64,000 nt of DNA from Gnetum montanum (taxonomy: Eukaryota; Streptophyta; Gnetopsida; Gnetales; Gnetaceae): positions 87,298-151,297 of the forward strand of contig MNCI01036694.1 of assembly GCA_015680685.1 (NCBI GenBank), written 5' to 3'. The stretch's first letter is position 1. Every line of letters begins with the position of its first letter. Shown in pieces: positions 34,616 to 46,470 of this stretch. The translations under genes were made by a program, and so were the position numbers. The notes below the pieces were generated by a model. It searched no databases. It had not been told where the DNA came from and saw only the letters and a program-made list of their open reading frames with translations.

Positions 34616-37200
34616 ATGGCTTTTTTGACTACCACTGTTAATACCTCCAATGTGGAGGTGCCCATCACGGTTCAAGGCACCGCTAGTGCCAAAAAACAAT
34701 TGAACCCCATGCTGGAAACACGTCGATCTCTTAGAATCCAAAATTAGGGACCTAAGGGATTACCCTAGCAAAATAAGCATTACAGTTTCCTTTATGCAAA
34801 GGTGCAGGCTAATCTTCCCTTGGATTTACATGAACTTGAAGAAAAACGTAGCTTCAAGTTTGCTCATCATGACACGAAGGAATTTGTTCCTATCCCCGGT
34901 GTTCCTTTGCTTTTAATGCAAGCGTATCAAAGGCTGCTAGACCAATTAATCCAATTGGCTAGGCTTAGGGAGAAATAGGACACCGTGTCCAACTAGGATT
35001 ATGCCTTTCAAGACAGACAGGAGGAACTCAATTCTCAATCTAACGAGGGAGGTCAAGCCAACCCCATTCCTATCCTGCCTACTTAGTCCTTCTGGGCCAA
35101 CTCGTTGTCTATCACTGCTCCCTTTGCCATCACGCCTACGCTTCAGCAACCTACAACCAAAACTGCAATGGGTAGCCATGCCACATTCCCAGTGTAACAT
35201 CACCCTTATTCCCCTATTGCGTTCGTAACAACTGTGCCCCCGCAAACTGTTTATCAGCACATTCCTACAGTGCATAACACGGCTATCATAGCTACCCTAC
35301 CACATGTTCACACTGTACCTACTTCACAACTGCACATAACTTCCATGCCAATTCCTACATACGCGTCTATTCCACCCACTATGGCAGGCCCTGGCCCATC
35401 CACATGGTGGACCCTGTTCACTTCTTCATCTATTCTACAACCATCGCAGATGTCTCACTACATTCACCCTTAGACCTACCCAACCCCATAAACTGTACAT
35501 CCTAGCTTGGGGCCATGGTCTATCCCTCCAGTGACCCAAACGGTCTATCCGGTGGCTCAACCCGCTGTTACTACATCGACAGTACCACCCACCAAGTGGT
35601 GGACAATGTAAGCAACACCTTTAGCGGGGGCGGCCCCAACGACACCACCAATGAGTCAGCCCTCCACCACCACCATGCCACATGTGGGAGCTACCACTGC
35701 AATCCCTCAACTATCTACAACATCCCCAGGTCCGAACCAAGTGTTTCAACTCATCTAAACCCTCACTAAGGAAATAAAATGCCTCAAAGCTGTTGGGTCT
35801 AACATGGTACAAGTCATGGACTTTTATCAGGACGACCCCATCAGCCCTGTAATCCCAGCTTTGATGTTACCTCTGGCGATTTCTCTTTCACACTTCACGA
35901 AGTACAACGGGAAGGGAGATCTCAACATGCACCTTGTTACCTTCAGGTCTAAGTCTTTGCTATTGCAACAATGGCTGCACATGATCATTCATGTCTTCGC
36001 CATGTCCCTAGCCGGGAAAGCCCTAGATTGGTACCACGTGTTTCCACGCTCATCCATTTTAACTTTGGAAGAGCTCTTGACCCAGTTCGTGACACGCTTC
36101 AAGTATAACTTGAAGCCAAAAACTATGCTGGATTAGTTGATGAGCGTGAAACAAGACGCACTAGAACTAGTCCAAAAATTCATTCAACGTTCGAGCACAA
36201 CCCTTAACAAAATTCATGAGCCCATCATGGAATCCCATTTGCTAGCCTTCTTTAAGGATGCAGTGAATGACTTCATCAAGTGAAAACTGTACTACCTCGC
36301 TCCTCACTCTCTCAGTCAAGCTTTCACTCAAACTAAGAGTATACAGGACGCGGTCGAAGCAAGTAAAGACCCGACCTACATCGCTTACAAAAACACCTTC
36401 GTAAAGAAGGAAAAGGGTAAAGCCCCAACAACCACGGTGGCCGCTGTGGCAACCAAGGCCAAGCCCAAACCTAGCAGTAGTGGTAGCAAGAATAACAAGA
36501 AACTAGCCATACCTGTGGCTAACCTTGTGCCCAAACTGGGCCAAGCACTGCAACCTGCTGCATCTACGTCGGAGACATCTGCATACACAAAATCCAACTT
36601 TGAGTGTAAAGATCACTTAAAATACACTATGCTGCCTCTCAAACCTTCAGAACTCCTGAAGCAACTATTGGTAGTAGGGTACATCCAACACAAGCAGATG
36701 TCGAAAGAAGCAAACACAAGACATCAACGCTACTGTGATCTCCTTAGGAATCCTTCTTTTCCCTTGCCCAATAAGCCTCCAGTTCCTAGGGGTTTCAAGA
36801 TAGATAGGTTTTGTGCCTACCACCAACTATGTGGTCACACCACGAATTATTGTCTGTCATTGCAGGATGACATCCAAAGATTAATCAATCTAGGGAAGTT
36901 GGTGCTAGACGAAAGAAACCTAGTACACCCTAAAAATCAATCTATGTATGTCTACATAGATCCCCTTAATGCCAATAATGCCAGTTATGTAATCAATGTC
37001 ATTAGCATTGACAATGATCCCAAGCCACCCTGGGCCAACCATTTGTGATCTGTGTGCCTCAGCATAGTGCGCCAGCACCACCAACAGTTGGTCCAAGCTC
37101 GTAGCCACCCTTCATCCTGAAAGTCCCACCACGGGCATCCACCTTTGCACCACCTATCGGCGAGGCCGCGCGGTCCCATCCGTTAATGCCTCTAGCTCCA
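34616..37200 (+). pseudogene. gag of element D, broken
   Basis: The start chosen is ATG at 34616 (MAFLTTTVNTSNVEV), followed by RRSLRIQN, matching RRSLRLQG near the start of E's gag. Next is a Pro/Thr/Gln-rich linker (35230-35780). The capsid-like domain (35804-36136, open) has VMDFYQDDPISPVIP, FTKYNGKGDLN and ALDWYHVFPRSS. The C-terminal part (36437-37048, open) is a Lys/Ala-rich stretch, then DRFCAYHQLCGHTTNYC, a Cys/His segment that likely binds RNA, then YIDPLNANN. Several stops and frame changes elsewhere. Confidence 0.85.
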
Positions 37201-37289
37201 TTCGTCATCAGGGGGCCGATGCCTTCGATAGCCCCTATATCACACGACAGAGTTGAATAGCCTCCTCTCCCTGCAAGGTGATAGGTCTG

Positions 37290-38410
37290 CTGGGTGGACA
37301 AGATGTCGAAGGGAAGTACCGTCAAGGGTATCCCCAAGCCTACGTCTTCATCCCTTGCATCTACACATTCACCCTCAAAGATGAAGGTCAACATGATTAC
37401 GCAGCCTACATTACCCTGCCGACAGAGATCTGAACCCAGATCCGAGATCACCTCTCCCTGGGAGATTCATCTTCTAGGATGAATTGAAGAGGAAGAAGGC
37501 TTCAAACAAAGGGACGGCCAAGATCTTATGGACGCCATCACCCAGGTCAAGCAAGCTCTAAAGAAGAAAAACGCTACACTGAGCTTGTATGACCTAATCA
37601 TGACATCTGTAACCCATAGAAAGGCTCTAGTCCACATGTTAATGGGGATTCCAGTTGACATAGACATGCCAACAGAAGAGGAAACAATCCACTTGGTAAT
37701 GCTTCCCTCTGCACCCACGAAGCCCACATCACCTCCATTGACTTTCAGTAACACCGCCATTAGGGAAGATCCCGAAGGAGGTTTGGTGATCACGGTGCTT
37801 CTCTTCATCAAAATTCAGGTTGGCCAACACCAAATCCGAAGGGTACACGTTGATGATGGGGCTGCCATGAATGTCATTCCCTTCGCTATTGTGGACAAGT
37901 TGGAATTAGTCGATTAGATCAAACCCACAACGACGTCGTGTCTAAGGTCCTTCAACGAGGCACACATCCTAGTGAAGGGCACAGTTCATGTAAACTTCGT
38001 GGCAGAGGACCAGTTCCCCATAGACGCAATGTTCATTGTAGTTGAAGAAATGCCCAGGTCTAACCTAATCTTGGGAAGATCATGGTTAGTGCAACCTAGG
38101 GTTGTCTCCTCGTCTATACACTAGGAAATCCACTTACCATACACAGGTAGGGAGGTGGTAATCCATGGTGACGAAGTGGCAACGCAAGCAATCAGCAACG
38201 TAAACATGGAACAGGGCTCAGAGGTTACGACCTTTAAGAATGAAGCACCTGTTCATGCATGCATTAATCATTCCAAGTAGAGGACAATGATGTAAACAAG
38301 TGCCCTTCCAAGTAGAGGACAATGATGTAAACAAGTGCCCTGGCGAAACACCTCAACCTTACGTTTCGATCAACCCACGATGGGTCAAGAAGCAGCTACA
38401 CATAGCGGAA
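37290..38410 (+). pseudogene. aspartic protease of element D, broken
   Basis: Open at 37528-37917: TLSLYDLIMTSVTHRKA, MGIPVDIDMPTEEE, then HVDDGAAMNVIPF with the catalytic Asp (37853-37861), and VDKLELVD. After a stop come VAEDQF, NLILGRSW (C-terminal motif) and a tail with PYVSINPRWVKKQL matching PYAALNVKALKRQL of E. A perfect 35-bp tandem duplication at 38271-38340 shifts the frame near the end. It would process the gag-pol polyprotein. The last ~35 codons are read in the frame that starts at 38300. Confidence 0.8.
38271..38340 (+). repeat. perfect 35-bp tandem duplication in protease tail of D
   Basis: 38271-38305 and 38306-38340 are identical. 35 is not a multiple of three, so the duplication breaks the frame. 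Perfect identity suggests a recent slippage event compared with the decay around it. Confidence 0.9.
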
Positions 38411-38936
38411 AAAACCTACTTCTTCCTACCAAGTTTCCATCCATTATACATTCACCGTTTCCTTGCCTTGTTAGTATGTCGTCCTTTCGGCATGCTACGC
38501 TATGGCCCGAAATGGCCTAAAACTAGCATTGTTGCTTTCCGCTATATTAACATGCCATTTTTCTGGCATGCTACGCTAACAGCCCAAGATGGCCTAAAAC
38601 TAGCGTCATCACTTTGTTGCTTTGTTAACAAACTATCTCTTTTGGTAGTGGCCCAAAATGGCCTAAAAATAGCATTATTGCCTTTTGCTTTGACATGTTG
38701 CGCAACGGCCCGAAATGACCCAAAACTAGCAATGGCCCGAGATGACCTAAAACTAGCATACGAGAGCATGAAAACTTTACATAGTACACAAGTTAACATA
38801 AAATCGGTTTCTTTTTTGAAATTTTTTATTTCATTCAAAATTTTTTCCTATTGGCAATGTTTGCAAAATTTTCAAAAAATTTCAAAATTTCACCATTTCA
38901 AAATTTGCAAAAAATTCAAAAAAAAATCCCATGCTG
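38411..38936 (+). repeat. spacer of element D with 24-bp motif array
   Basis: Between protease and the 3' end of the antisense gene. Five copies of GGCCCGAAATGGCCTAAAACTAGC or close variants start at 38504, 38581, 38649, 38707 and 38733. The same motif in the same orientation relative to gag-pol occurs in E at the same place (58251-58577). After 38810 the sequence is AT-rich with CAAAATTT repeats. Confidence 0.8.
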
Positions 38937-39166
38937 TCATGGGTTGTCTCCATTTACATCACCTTTGCCGCTTGCCTCCACTTCATTTGCTTGTGCATCA
39001 TCCGCCCTTGCATTGCCTTCTGCCAATTCTTCATTCCCTCCCTCCATGGGTCTCGCACCCTCATCTGGAGCCTACATCACAAGAATGAAGTAGTTAGCTA
39101 GGGTAACAAATGCAACCAACATAAGATATAATATAGCATGAGCATCTACCCATTAAAGTGACTAAC

Positions 39167-39990
39167 CTAAGAGGGGCTCGCGTCAGTCTTAAGGGGTATC
39201 CAGTCTAGATCGAGCTTGAGGTGACGCCAAATCTCCTCTATCGTAATGTCCATCCAACTCCTGTCGCTAGGTTCAGCATTTGTAGCAGCAGCTTTCTCCG
39301 TTTCCACGGTCGTCCATCTTAGAGGTTTTGTGGAAAGGGAGGCGGTTGCGGTCTCTCCTGTAGGAAGGTCCACCTTCAAGTCAGGAAATTCCATGACCTT
39401 CAACTGCTCTTTGAACTTAGCGTAGGCCTCAGAAGCACCGATGGAATTCACGAATGCTTCATACATGAATGCCTCCACGGCAGCGTCTTTGTATAGTCTT
39501 TGATGGGTGTCATTCTTCAGCTTGTATGCATGTTTGTGGTTTCTCTGGGTTCGCCCACATTCTAAGACTTTGGTGCTAATATCTTTCATATCTTGACACT
39601 TTTGGGCTAGCAAGTCCATCTGCATTTGCTGCTCGACTATCTCGTGAGTGGACTCAACGTTCTAGTGAATGATAGTCCAAAATCTGGCGTAATCATCCAT
39701 AGCCTTGTAGAAGCCCTCAATGTCAAGGTTACGGTTTATAAGAAAATCATTCCTCAACCTGAGATTCTCCACCTCAGCAGCTTGGTCGGCCTCCCTTTGC
39801 TCAACCCTTTGGACCCGTTTCCACAAGTCCTCGTTGATGCGCCTACACTCCCACAGAGAGTGTTCCAAGTGTAAGACACACTTGTAAGCCTTATCAAACG
39901 TGCGACGAGACACCTCAGTCACATCAGGTAAAAGTGTAGGCATGGCGCCAACCTTCATAGGTCGTGTTGGGTCCCATTTGAGCCAAGAGG
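39167..39990 (-). pseudogene. exon 7 of antisense gene in D (coiled-coil part)
   Basis: 824 nt, phase 1 in and phase 0 out. Starts SWLKWDPTRP, then NEDLWKRVQRVEQREADQAAEVENLR, RFWTI, QMQMDLLAQKCQDMKD, HKHAYKLKN and IGASEAYAKFKEQ. E has LWKRLQRSEQRVEYLSKEAEDLR, YWTSI, QMQIELLAQKSRDWRD, HKYVYKRES and IRASEAFKKFEEQ. The heptad-like Leu/Gln/Glu pattern suggests a coiled coil. There is one internal stop near 39660, and the last codon before the donor reads TAG. Confidence 0.82.
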
Positions 39991-40759
39991 CTATTTTACA
40001 CAAAGAGCGTAGCGATTGCATTAGCATAGCAGAATCAACAAACTCAAAAATTTTAGCGTAGCAACATAGGAGCATTTAGCACCACTAGTTACCTGCGTGA
40101 GGGTCTACCTGTTGAAGGCATCTGATCATGTCGTCAACAAGTCCCTGCACGAACATAAACTTGTCAGGGATCTTGGTCCATGACTCCACACGAATCGGAG
40201 GGGGTCCTGTGGCATCAGCAGTAGCACCTATGACATGATTAAGCATGCCAGAAATGACCAAAATGGACTATGATAAGGTGGACATCCTACTAACTCACCA
40301 GTGCCCGAATGCGATCTTTCTTCCTGCTGATGCAATATGATCATGGTAGCCTCGGTGGAGGGCCCTGCCAAATTGATATAGGCCACTTCCTCATGCATTG
40401 GTGCCTTTCCTTTCAGGAGACCAACATCTTTTTTATTCAAAGGAGACACCTCTTTGTCAATAGGAGGATGCTCCCTAATGACAAGAGCCCTTGCCCTAGA
40501 GACAGGACCTCCCTTATTCCTAACCAGGGCCCTTTCCTCCGAGACTGGGGCCTCCACATCTTTATTCATCACCCCCATCCTAAGGGCCGACACTACTCAT
40601 TGCCTTCTTTATCTCCTTCTTCTCTGCTAAGCAAAAAAGGCATTTTTGCGTCGATTCAAAACAAGCTGGCTCAAAATAGATGCCACACAATGTCACATTG
40701 CCTAGCACAGCATAGTGTAGCAAACTATAGCAAAGTAAGCATTACACAAAAATGCCTAC

Positions 40760-41806
40760 CAATGGGGGGTTGTGTCCTCTGCAGCTTGAGCCGTAGTCTT
40801 TGTCCCTCCTCTTCATGAAGGGTTTCCCTAGTTGGGGGAGGTCTCTTCCTTCGCAAAATCTTGGGCATAGTCTCAGCTATGAGACATTCACCCTGTGTCA
40901 CACTACCAGTTATAACAGGGGACGTCTCTCCCATGTTATCCTAGCCACCAATGCTACGAACTGCCAGATCTTTAGCTGTTATAGACAATGACTCCCCAAC
41001 CATTTCTGCGGGATCATGGGCTCACATAGTCTAGAGGACTTGGCGAATCCATGGTCTAGGAATCTAGTTGCGATCTTGCACAGTCCAGACTCTATCCTCC
41101 TGGACCACTAGAAACTCCACGAAGAGCTTCAGACAGCCTATCTAGAAGGCATAGTGTATGTTGGAGCAGGATTCCATGTGCTCATGGAGTTCCAAAATCT
41201 TAGCCTGCAAGCCACTGCATAGGAAACTGGCCCAGTTGTAATGGGCCCCTTCTTTCATAACCTCCCACGTTACCCAGGCTTGCTCAAGCCCTAGGACCTT
41301 CCCTTAGGTGAGCAATTGAGGGAATGCGTGGGCATGAAAGACTGGGTAAATCCCCATGGCAAGGCCATCCTTAAGCTTTTCCATGGGGAACCCTTTTTGC
41401 TCCTTAGTGAGCCTCAACCACTCCTCAATATGCTGCTTCTGAAGAGTCAACTCCTACTTGCTTTTTGACACTATGGAGGTGCTATCGGCAGGAATGCCAA
41501 ACAGATCCGTAAATAGTTGGTCATTGATTTTAATGACCACCTGCATGCCCTGCACGTACATACAAAAATGTCCCGCCCTCCTAGAGAAGGAGTTGACCAA
41601 GGAAAGCATCTCGGTGATAGAGATGCTTGGATTCGGAGCAATGAACAGATCCATAAGCCCCACCCTTCAGACTTTCTTGAGCAAGGAGTCCAGGGCCCCT
41701 TGTTCTAACCAGCTCTGGCTCGCTACTACTTCACCGTATTTGAAGTAGATGTTTGCCCCCTACCTCTCAACGGTTACCACCGTCACCTCACGAGGCTTCT
41801 TTTCCC
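40760..41806 (-). pseudogene. exon 4 of antisense gene in D
   Basis: 1,047 nt (E: 1,041), phase 1 at both ends. Contains REVTVVTVE, FKYGEVVASQSWL, GLMDLFIAPNPSISITEMLSLVNSF and INDQLFTDLFGIP, matching E blocks REITLTISG, FCYGDIKEAQRWL, GLMHLFLAATPDVPASEMIALVNSF and INAQLFSDLFGIP. The LF-GIP ending recalls a helical domain I know from plant transposon-associated proteins, but I cannot name the family with certainty. Four or more stops. Confidence 0.8.
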
Positions 41807-42239
41807 CTGCAACAATTTTCACAAAACACACTTAGCATAACGATGTAGAAAATGTAAGGATTGAAAAAACTTGAGCATGCGAAGCCTTCCTTTTGACCCA
41901 CTAGGCCTATACGGTAATGGGAACAGCGGGAGTTCAATCAAAGCCTCTTCAACCATGACCTGTTTGAAGGGTTCTTTCCACTACTTATCCAGCCAACCCT
42001 TCTCCCTACACTGATTGTAGAGAATGCAGAATGTGTGTAGGTAGGTACAGTACTCTCCCCTGCAGGTTCTTGGCAGAAGCAAACTCCTATAGGGCTAGCT
42101 GCACGATAGCCAACAGACCCAGTTGGTAGTGAACCCCATCATCATCAATATAGAACCTAGTGACAAACACACACTGTTAAGCCTTTGGCCGATATGGCCA
42201 GCATTGCACAACAAACCAAAGAAAAGATGCAAAACTCAC

Positions 42240-42682
42240 CCGCCAACACAATAGACAGTCCCCTGTGGGTTCTGAAAGTATGTCACCATGTGCTGTGCGA
42301 GAAACAATGTGTTGTACTAGTGATAGTAGTTGTATTTCAGCATGTCCCAGATCCAGGCTAAATGCCTCAACCCTATTGAGTGTTGGCTGGATTGTACCTG
42401 CTCATGATTACCTCGTTAATAAAATATCTTAGGATGCCTCGACTTGCCCTTGGCAACATGGCTTCTACTATGTTGGATGGCTCCTTCTCCTCTAGAGAAA
42501 ATCAAACAATCACACTAAAGTGGTTGAGAAGGAATTGCAAAAAGTCTTGTGCCCCTTTTCTGAACCAAACTGCTCGATCTCCCAAACGTATCGGGGGAGG
42601 AGGAGCATTGGCCACAGGTCTGCTCACATGGCACAAGACCCCTTCAATGTCTAAAACGATCAGCCGAGACCTTGGTTTTGCC
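42240..42682 (-). pseudogene. exon 2 of antisense gene in D (FCP1/HAD-like)
   Basis: Reads SRLIVLDIEGVLCHVSR, then VWFRKGAQDFLQFLLNHFSVIV, and near the end WIWDM, YNTLFLAQHMVTYFQNPQG. In FCP1/NLI-interacting-factor phosphatases the first motif is hhhDhxG or DxDxT, the second block is RPxxxxFLxxxxxxFxVxxWS, and the third NTLxxDDxPxxxxxNP. The nucleophile Asp is kept, the second Asp is Glu, and the DD of motif III is absent (AQH). Probably a catalytically dead fold. One TGA replaces a conserved Trp and one indel is present. Confidence 0.72.
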
Positions 42683-43330
42683 CTACACAATGCAATTAGA
42701 AAATATGAGCATCACACTTGAATGGAATACACACACAACATAGCAGCATCTAGCAGCCCGTACATATAGCATAACATGACCCTCTACCCATACATAGTGT
42801 AGCAAGAGCATGGAAGCCTAGCATAGCAAGAGCATGCGAATAGCCTAGCGTAGCAGCAAAATAACTGACGACACGCCCTAACAAAATATGTGTCACATTG
42901 CCACATCACACCATGGTCTGGCCCCCTCAAGGGTTTTACGTTGCAACATGCTAAGGTCAAGCAACTTAAACTGCCCTAGCCCCTGCGGTTGTAACAACCA
43001 CGGCTATGGCGGTTTCAACAGCCTTGCATGCAATCATGATACAATGTTTATGCATCTTCCATGGCTGAAATAGTGACCATAGTGGTGCAAAGGACAAAAT
43101 GACACAACCATAGAAAATGCAGATAACCAAGAATGGACGCAAACAAATAGGATGCAAAAAAAGAGCAGAGAATGACAGAAAGAGCAACACAAAAAAGGCA
43201 AAGAGGATAGAGTAACTTACTGGGTCAACGGCGTGCTCTGCCATGTCACAATGCATGCTTGTGCTGCATGCCCTAGGGTCTTCTTCACCTCCTCAACCTT
43301 TGCAAGCGCCAAATGGATCTTAGGAGGCAT

Positions 43331-44200
43331 TGCCTTGCTTGCAAATTTATGCCCTTCGCTGTAGAAATTCACCTTGCTAATCGATCAACATAATTGCTTC
43401 ACGCTCCGAAATTTCCTTGTACTCCGATGAGGGTTCTACGCTCTTATGATAAAAATAGCAAAATTGCCAGGTTCTAACCCCTATTTATGGCCATAAGGGG
43501 ATGGGAACTTGCCGCCCTCTCTCTCTCCGACTAATGTGGAGCGCCCCGTACAATGTAGCATGCTCGCCACAACATCATAACACTATTAGCATTAAAGCCT
43601 TGACACGCTTCAAGCCAATTACTTGCCTTCCCAAAACAAAAATATATATACAATATATTTGTTTTTGATTGAGGATTCGAAAAGATATTAAACTAGCAAT
43701 CCTAACATAGTTGCACCCCTACCAGTTCGAAAAGACCCAAAACTAGCAGTCTTGACCTATTACATTTGTGGTCCGTAATGATGTTAAACTAACAACACCA
43801 CATGCTTACATCAGCAGTTATCTCATCTTCTTCCACATAGGCAGTATCACATTTCTTAGCAGTTTCATGTTTCCATTTTTGCATTGACAATTTGATACTT
43901 CTCATGCTTGCAATTTCCTGTTTTGTATACTATTATCTTACTTGTTAAGATTTTGCATGTTGCGATTTGGTAGTCCGAAATGACATTAAACTAGCAGTTT
44001 GGCATTTGCATGTTGACAATCATACAACTTCACATTTTATGATAGCAGTCCTATGCTTTTACACCTTGGCGGTCCGCCATGACCCTAACCTGGCAAACTC
44101 ACAATCTTTACATCATCACACTTCACAAGTTGCATCGCATCACTACTTTACAAATTTTTGTTACACATAATTCCTGCCAACAAATGCCTCTTAACTAGGC
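43331..44200 (+). repeat. spacer of element D between antisense gene and RT, with motif array
   Basis: Contains the 5' flank of the antisense gene and five degraded copies of the 24-bp motif family: at about 43676 (AAGATATTAAACTAGCAATC), 43720, 43768, 43971 (GTAGTCCGAAATGACATTAA) and 44066 (GCGGTCCGCCATGACC). Spacing is irregular. No promoter for the antisense gene was recognised. Confidence 0.65.
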
Positions 44201-45870
44201 TTTCATCTTATGATGGTAGGTCAAGCAAGAGATGGAAATCCCTTGTGACCTTTCCACGCCTTTAACACTAACAGGGTCACAAGGCAAGCTCACGAGATAG
44301 TTGAACCCCGATATGATCAACTTGGGATCGACCACAACTGGCACCATAGCAGCCTTAGAGGCATCCCCAGACTGGCCCAAGCATCTGGTCCAAGCCCTAG
44401 ACTTAGAGGCCGGGGATGTAACTGAAGACCCTCTTGTTGAGATTCTTGTAACCACATCAAAGGGGGAGGTGAAAACATTGAAACTCAGCTCCCTCCTAGA
44501 CACACAAACACACAAACATATAGCCAAAGTTTTGCAACACAACATCGATGTCTTCGCATGGTCATACAGTTACATGCTGGGTCTGGACCTACAGCTGATT
44601 CAGCACAACATCGTCCTAGACCCCCACATAAAGACAGTTAAGCAGAAAGCTCACAAAGTTAAGCCAGAAATCGCACTAGCTGTGAGGGATGAAATCACTA
44701 AGCTATACCAAGTAGGTTTCATCCGTGTAGTTGACTATTTAGAGTGGATATCCAACATTGTTGTGGTTTCAAAGAAAACGGGAGGAATACAAATCTGTAT
44801 AGACTTTCAAGACTTGAACAAGACAACGATCAAAGACAACTTCCCGCTCCCGAGCATCGATCAACTCATTGACACCATGGCTGACCATGCTCTGCTATCC
44901 TTTATGGATGGTTTCTCTGGGTATAATCAAATCCACATTAACCCAAAGCACCAGCTGTCAACAACCTTCATGACCTCATGGGGGACCTTCTGTTATACCA
45001 TGATCCCTTTCGGGCTTAAAAATGCTGGAGCAACCTACCTGCAAACTGTGACCTACATTTTCAGTGACTATATCCTAGAAACATTAAATGACTACGTAGA
45101 TGATATAGCGGTCAAGTCCAAAGAGGCCGCTGATCACCCACACGACCTAGGGGTAGTCCTCAAATGCTGCCAAATGCACGATTTACACCTCAATCCTAGG
45201 AAGTGCTTCTTCGGGGTGAAAACTAGATACATGTTAGGATTCATAGTATCAGAGGCCATAATACGGGTGGATCCTGACAAAGTCAAGGCCATCATCAACC
45301 TAGCGCCTCCCAAAAATCTTAAGGAGTTATGCAGTTTACAAGGTAGAGTGCAATTCATTCGAAGGTTTATAGCAAGCTTGACCGACAAGTTACATCCCAT
45401 GCAACATCTTCTAAAGAAGGGGGTTGACTTCGAATGGACAACCCAGTGTCAACAAGCCTTCAACAATTTGAAGAAAGAACTCTCGCACCTCCCGACGGTG
45501 CACCTACCACCAAGGGACAAACCTTTCTTCATATACCTTGCCACCTCTGACACATCCATAGTGGCATTGCTATGTCATAAGTGAGACAACGGTTCTTAGA
45601 TACCGTGTACTACCTGAGCCATGCACTAGTAGCATACAAGGAAAAATACAACGAAGTGGAGAGGAATTGCCTAGCCTTAGTGTTCGCACTAAAATAGTGG
45701 TGGCATTACCTGTTCTGCAACATAACCAACATCATTTGCAAAAGCAATATACTCCAGGCTATCACCAGAAACCTATATGAAAGTAGCAAGATAGCCTAAT
45801 GGAAGGAAATAACCGCGGAATTTGACCTATGCTATGTAAGTCAATTGTCGATAAAGGGTCAAGCCATAAC
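44201..45870 (+). pseudogene. reverse transcriptase and RNase H of element D
   Basis: 44301-45584 is open for 427 codons, the longest intact frame in the window. LDLEAGDVTEDPL, FAWSYSYM, WISNIVVVSKKTGG (finger), LPSIDQLIDTMADHALLSFMDGFSGYNQI, TSWGTFCYTMIPFGLKNAGATY (palm), YVDDIAVKSK with both active-site Asp (45093-45104), LNPRKCFFGV, LGFIVSE and RRFI. RNase H begins with FFIYLATSDTSIVALLC, then continues through stops to about 45870. Copies the genomic RNA. Its frame is intact while gag, protease and integrase are broken. Confidence 0.9.
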
Positions 45871-46470
45871 GACCTAACTCACAGCCTCACTAGTCGACGA
45901 CCAGGCAACCATAGACCCCAAGTTCCCAAACGAATACTTTAGCAATGTCAACATTGTCTCGTTGCATTTCAAAGCCACTTTACACTTTGACGATGCCTCA
46001 ACCACGTGAGGAAGTAACGCCACTTCCATGATCACGTTCCCTCCTGGGGAAATGTATCCATCTGCTTATCGATTTACGTTCCCTTGTGCCAACAACATGG
46101 CAGAGTATGAGGGGCTACTCAGAGGCCTCTTAAATGCCCGAGTGCTACACATACAACACCTAGCAATCTGGGAAGATTTACAACTAGTCATGAATCAAAT
46201 CACCGAGGTCTACGCCTTCAAGGCTACGCACTTGCAACCCTACTGCGACCTAGCAAAATTCCTACTTAAGCAATTTGTGACCACTGATGTGCAACAAATA
46301 CCATGTAATGAAAACACTGTGGCAGATGCCTTAGCTACCCTGGCATTAAACATTCCATTACATTTCCCAGAAAACCTTCCAATCTCGATCATAGAATTCG
46401 TAGAGCCTATCACTCAGGTGGAACACATGCCATCTATTAGTGCTACGGATACCCAACAGTGATATGTCAA
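45871..46470 (+). pseudogene. archaeal-type RNase H of element D
   Basis: Begins near LHFDDAST (about 45975; first acidic pair) and continues in the open part 46028-46462: YRFTFPCANNMAEYEGLLRGLL with the Glu, LAIWEDLQLVMNQITEV where E has RGDSMLVINQITGV, and VADALATLAL with the last Asp. The second RNase H domain placed between RNase H and integrase is diagnostic of Tat elements. One stop near the start. Confidence 0.85.

Larger units (their letters stand above)
38937..43330 (-). pseudogene. antisense eight-exon gene carried by element D
   Basis: Exons on the minus strand, in order: 43330-43221, 42682-42240, 42156-41902, 41806-40760, about 40579-40299, 40227-40093, 39990-39167, 39071-38937 (stop TGA). 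Donors: GTAAGT, GTGAGT, GTGGGT, GTAGGC, GTGAGT, GTAACT, GTTAGT; all acceptors end AG. Each exon corresponds to one in element E with similar size, the same phase and related protein. Exon 1 encodes MPPK and LAKVEEVKKTL; exon 2 an FCP1/HAD-like fold; exon 4 the best conserved region; exon 7 a Gln/Glu/Arg-rich coiled coil; exon 8 an acidic tail. In-frame stops and one or two indels break exons 2, 3 and 4. Function unknown. The paired conservation argues strongly that it was a real spliced gene. Confidence 0.82.

Noticed and set aside
38300-39088. 262-codon plus-strand frame
   Set aside because: Only its first ~35 codons are real (tail of D protease). The rest runs through the motif array and antisense to exon 8.
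44301-45584. Possibility that D is an active, autonomous element because RT is open
   Set aside because: Gag, protease and integrase carry many stops and integrase is cut by E.
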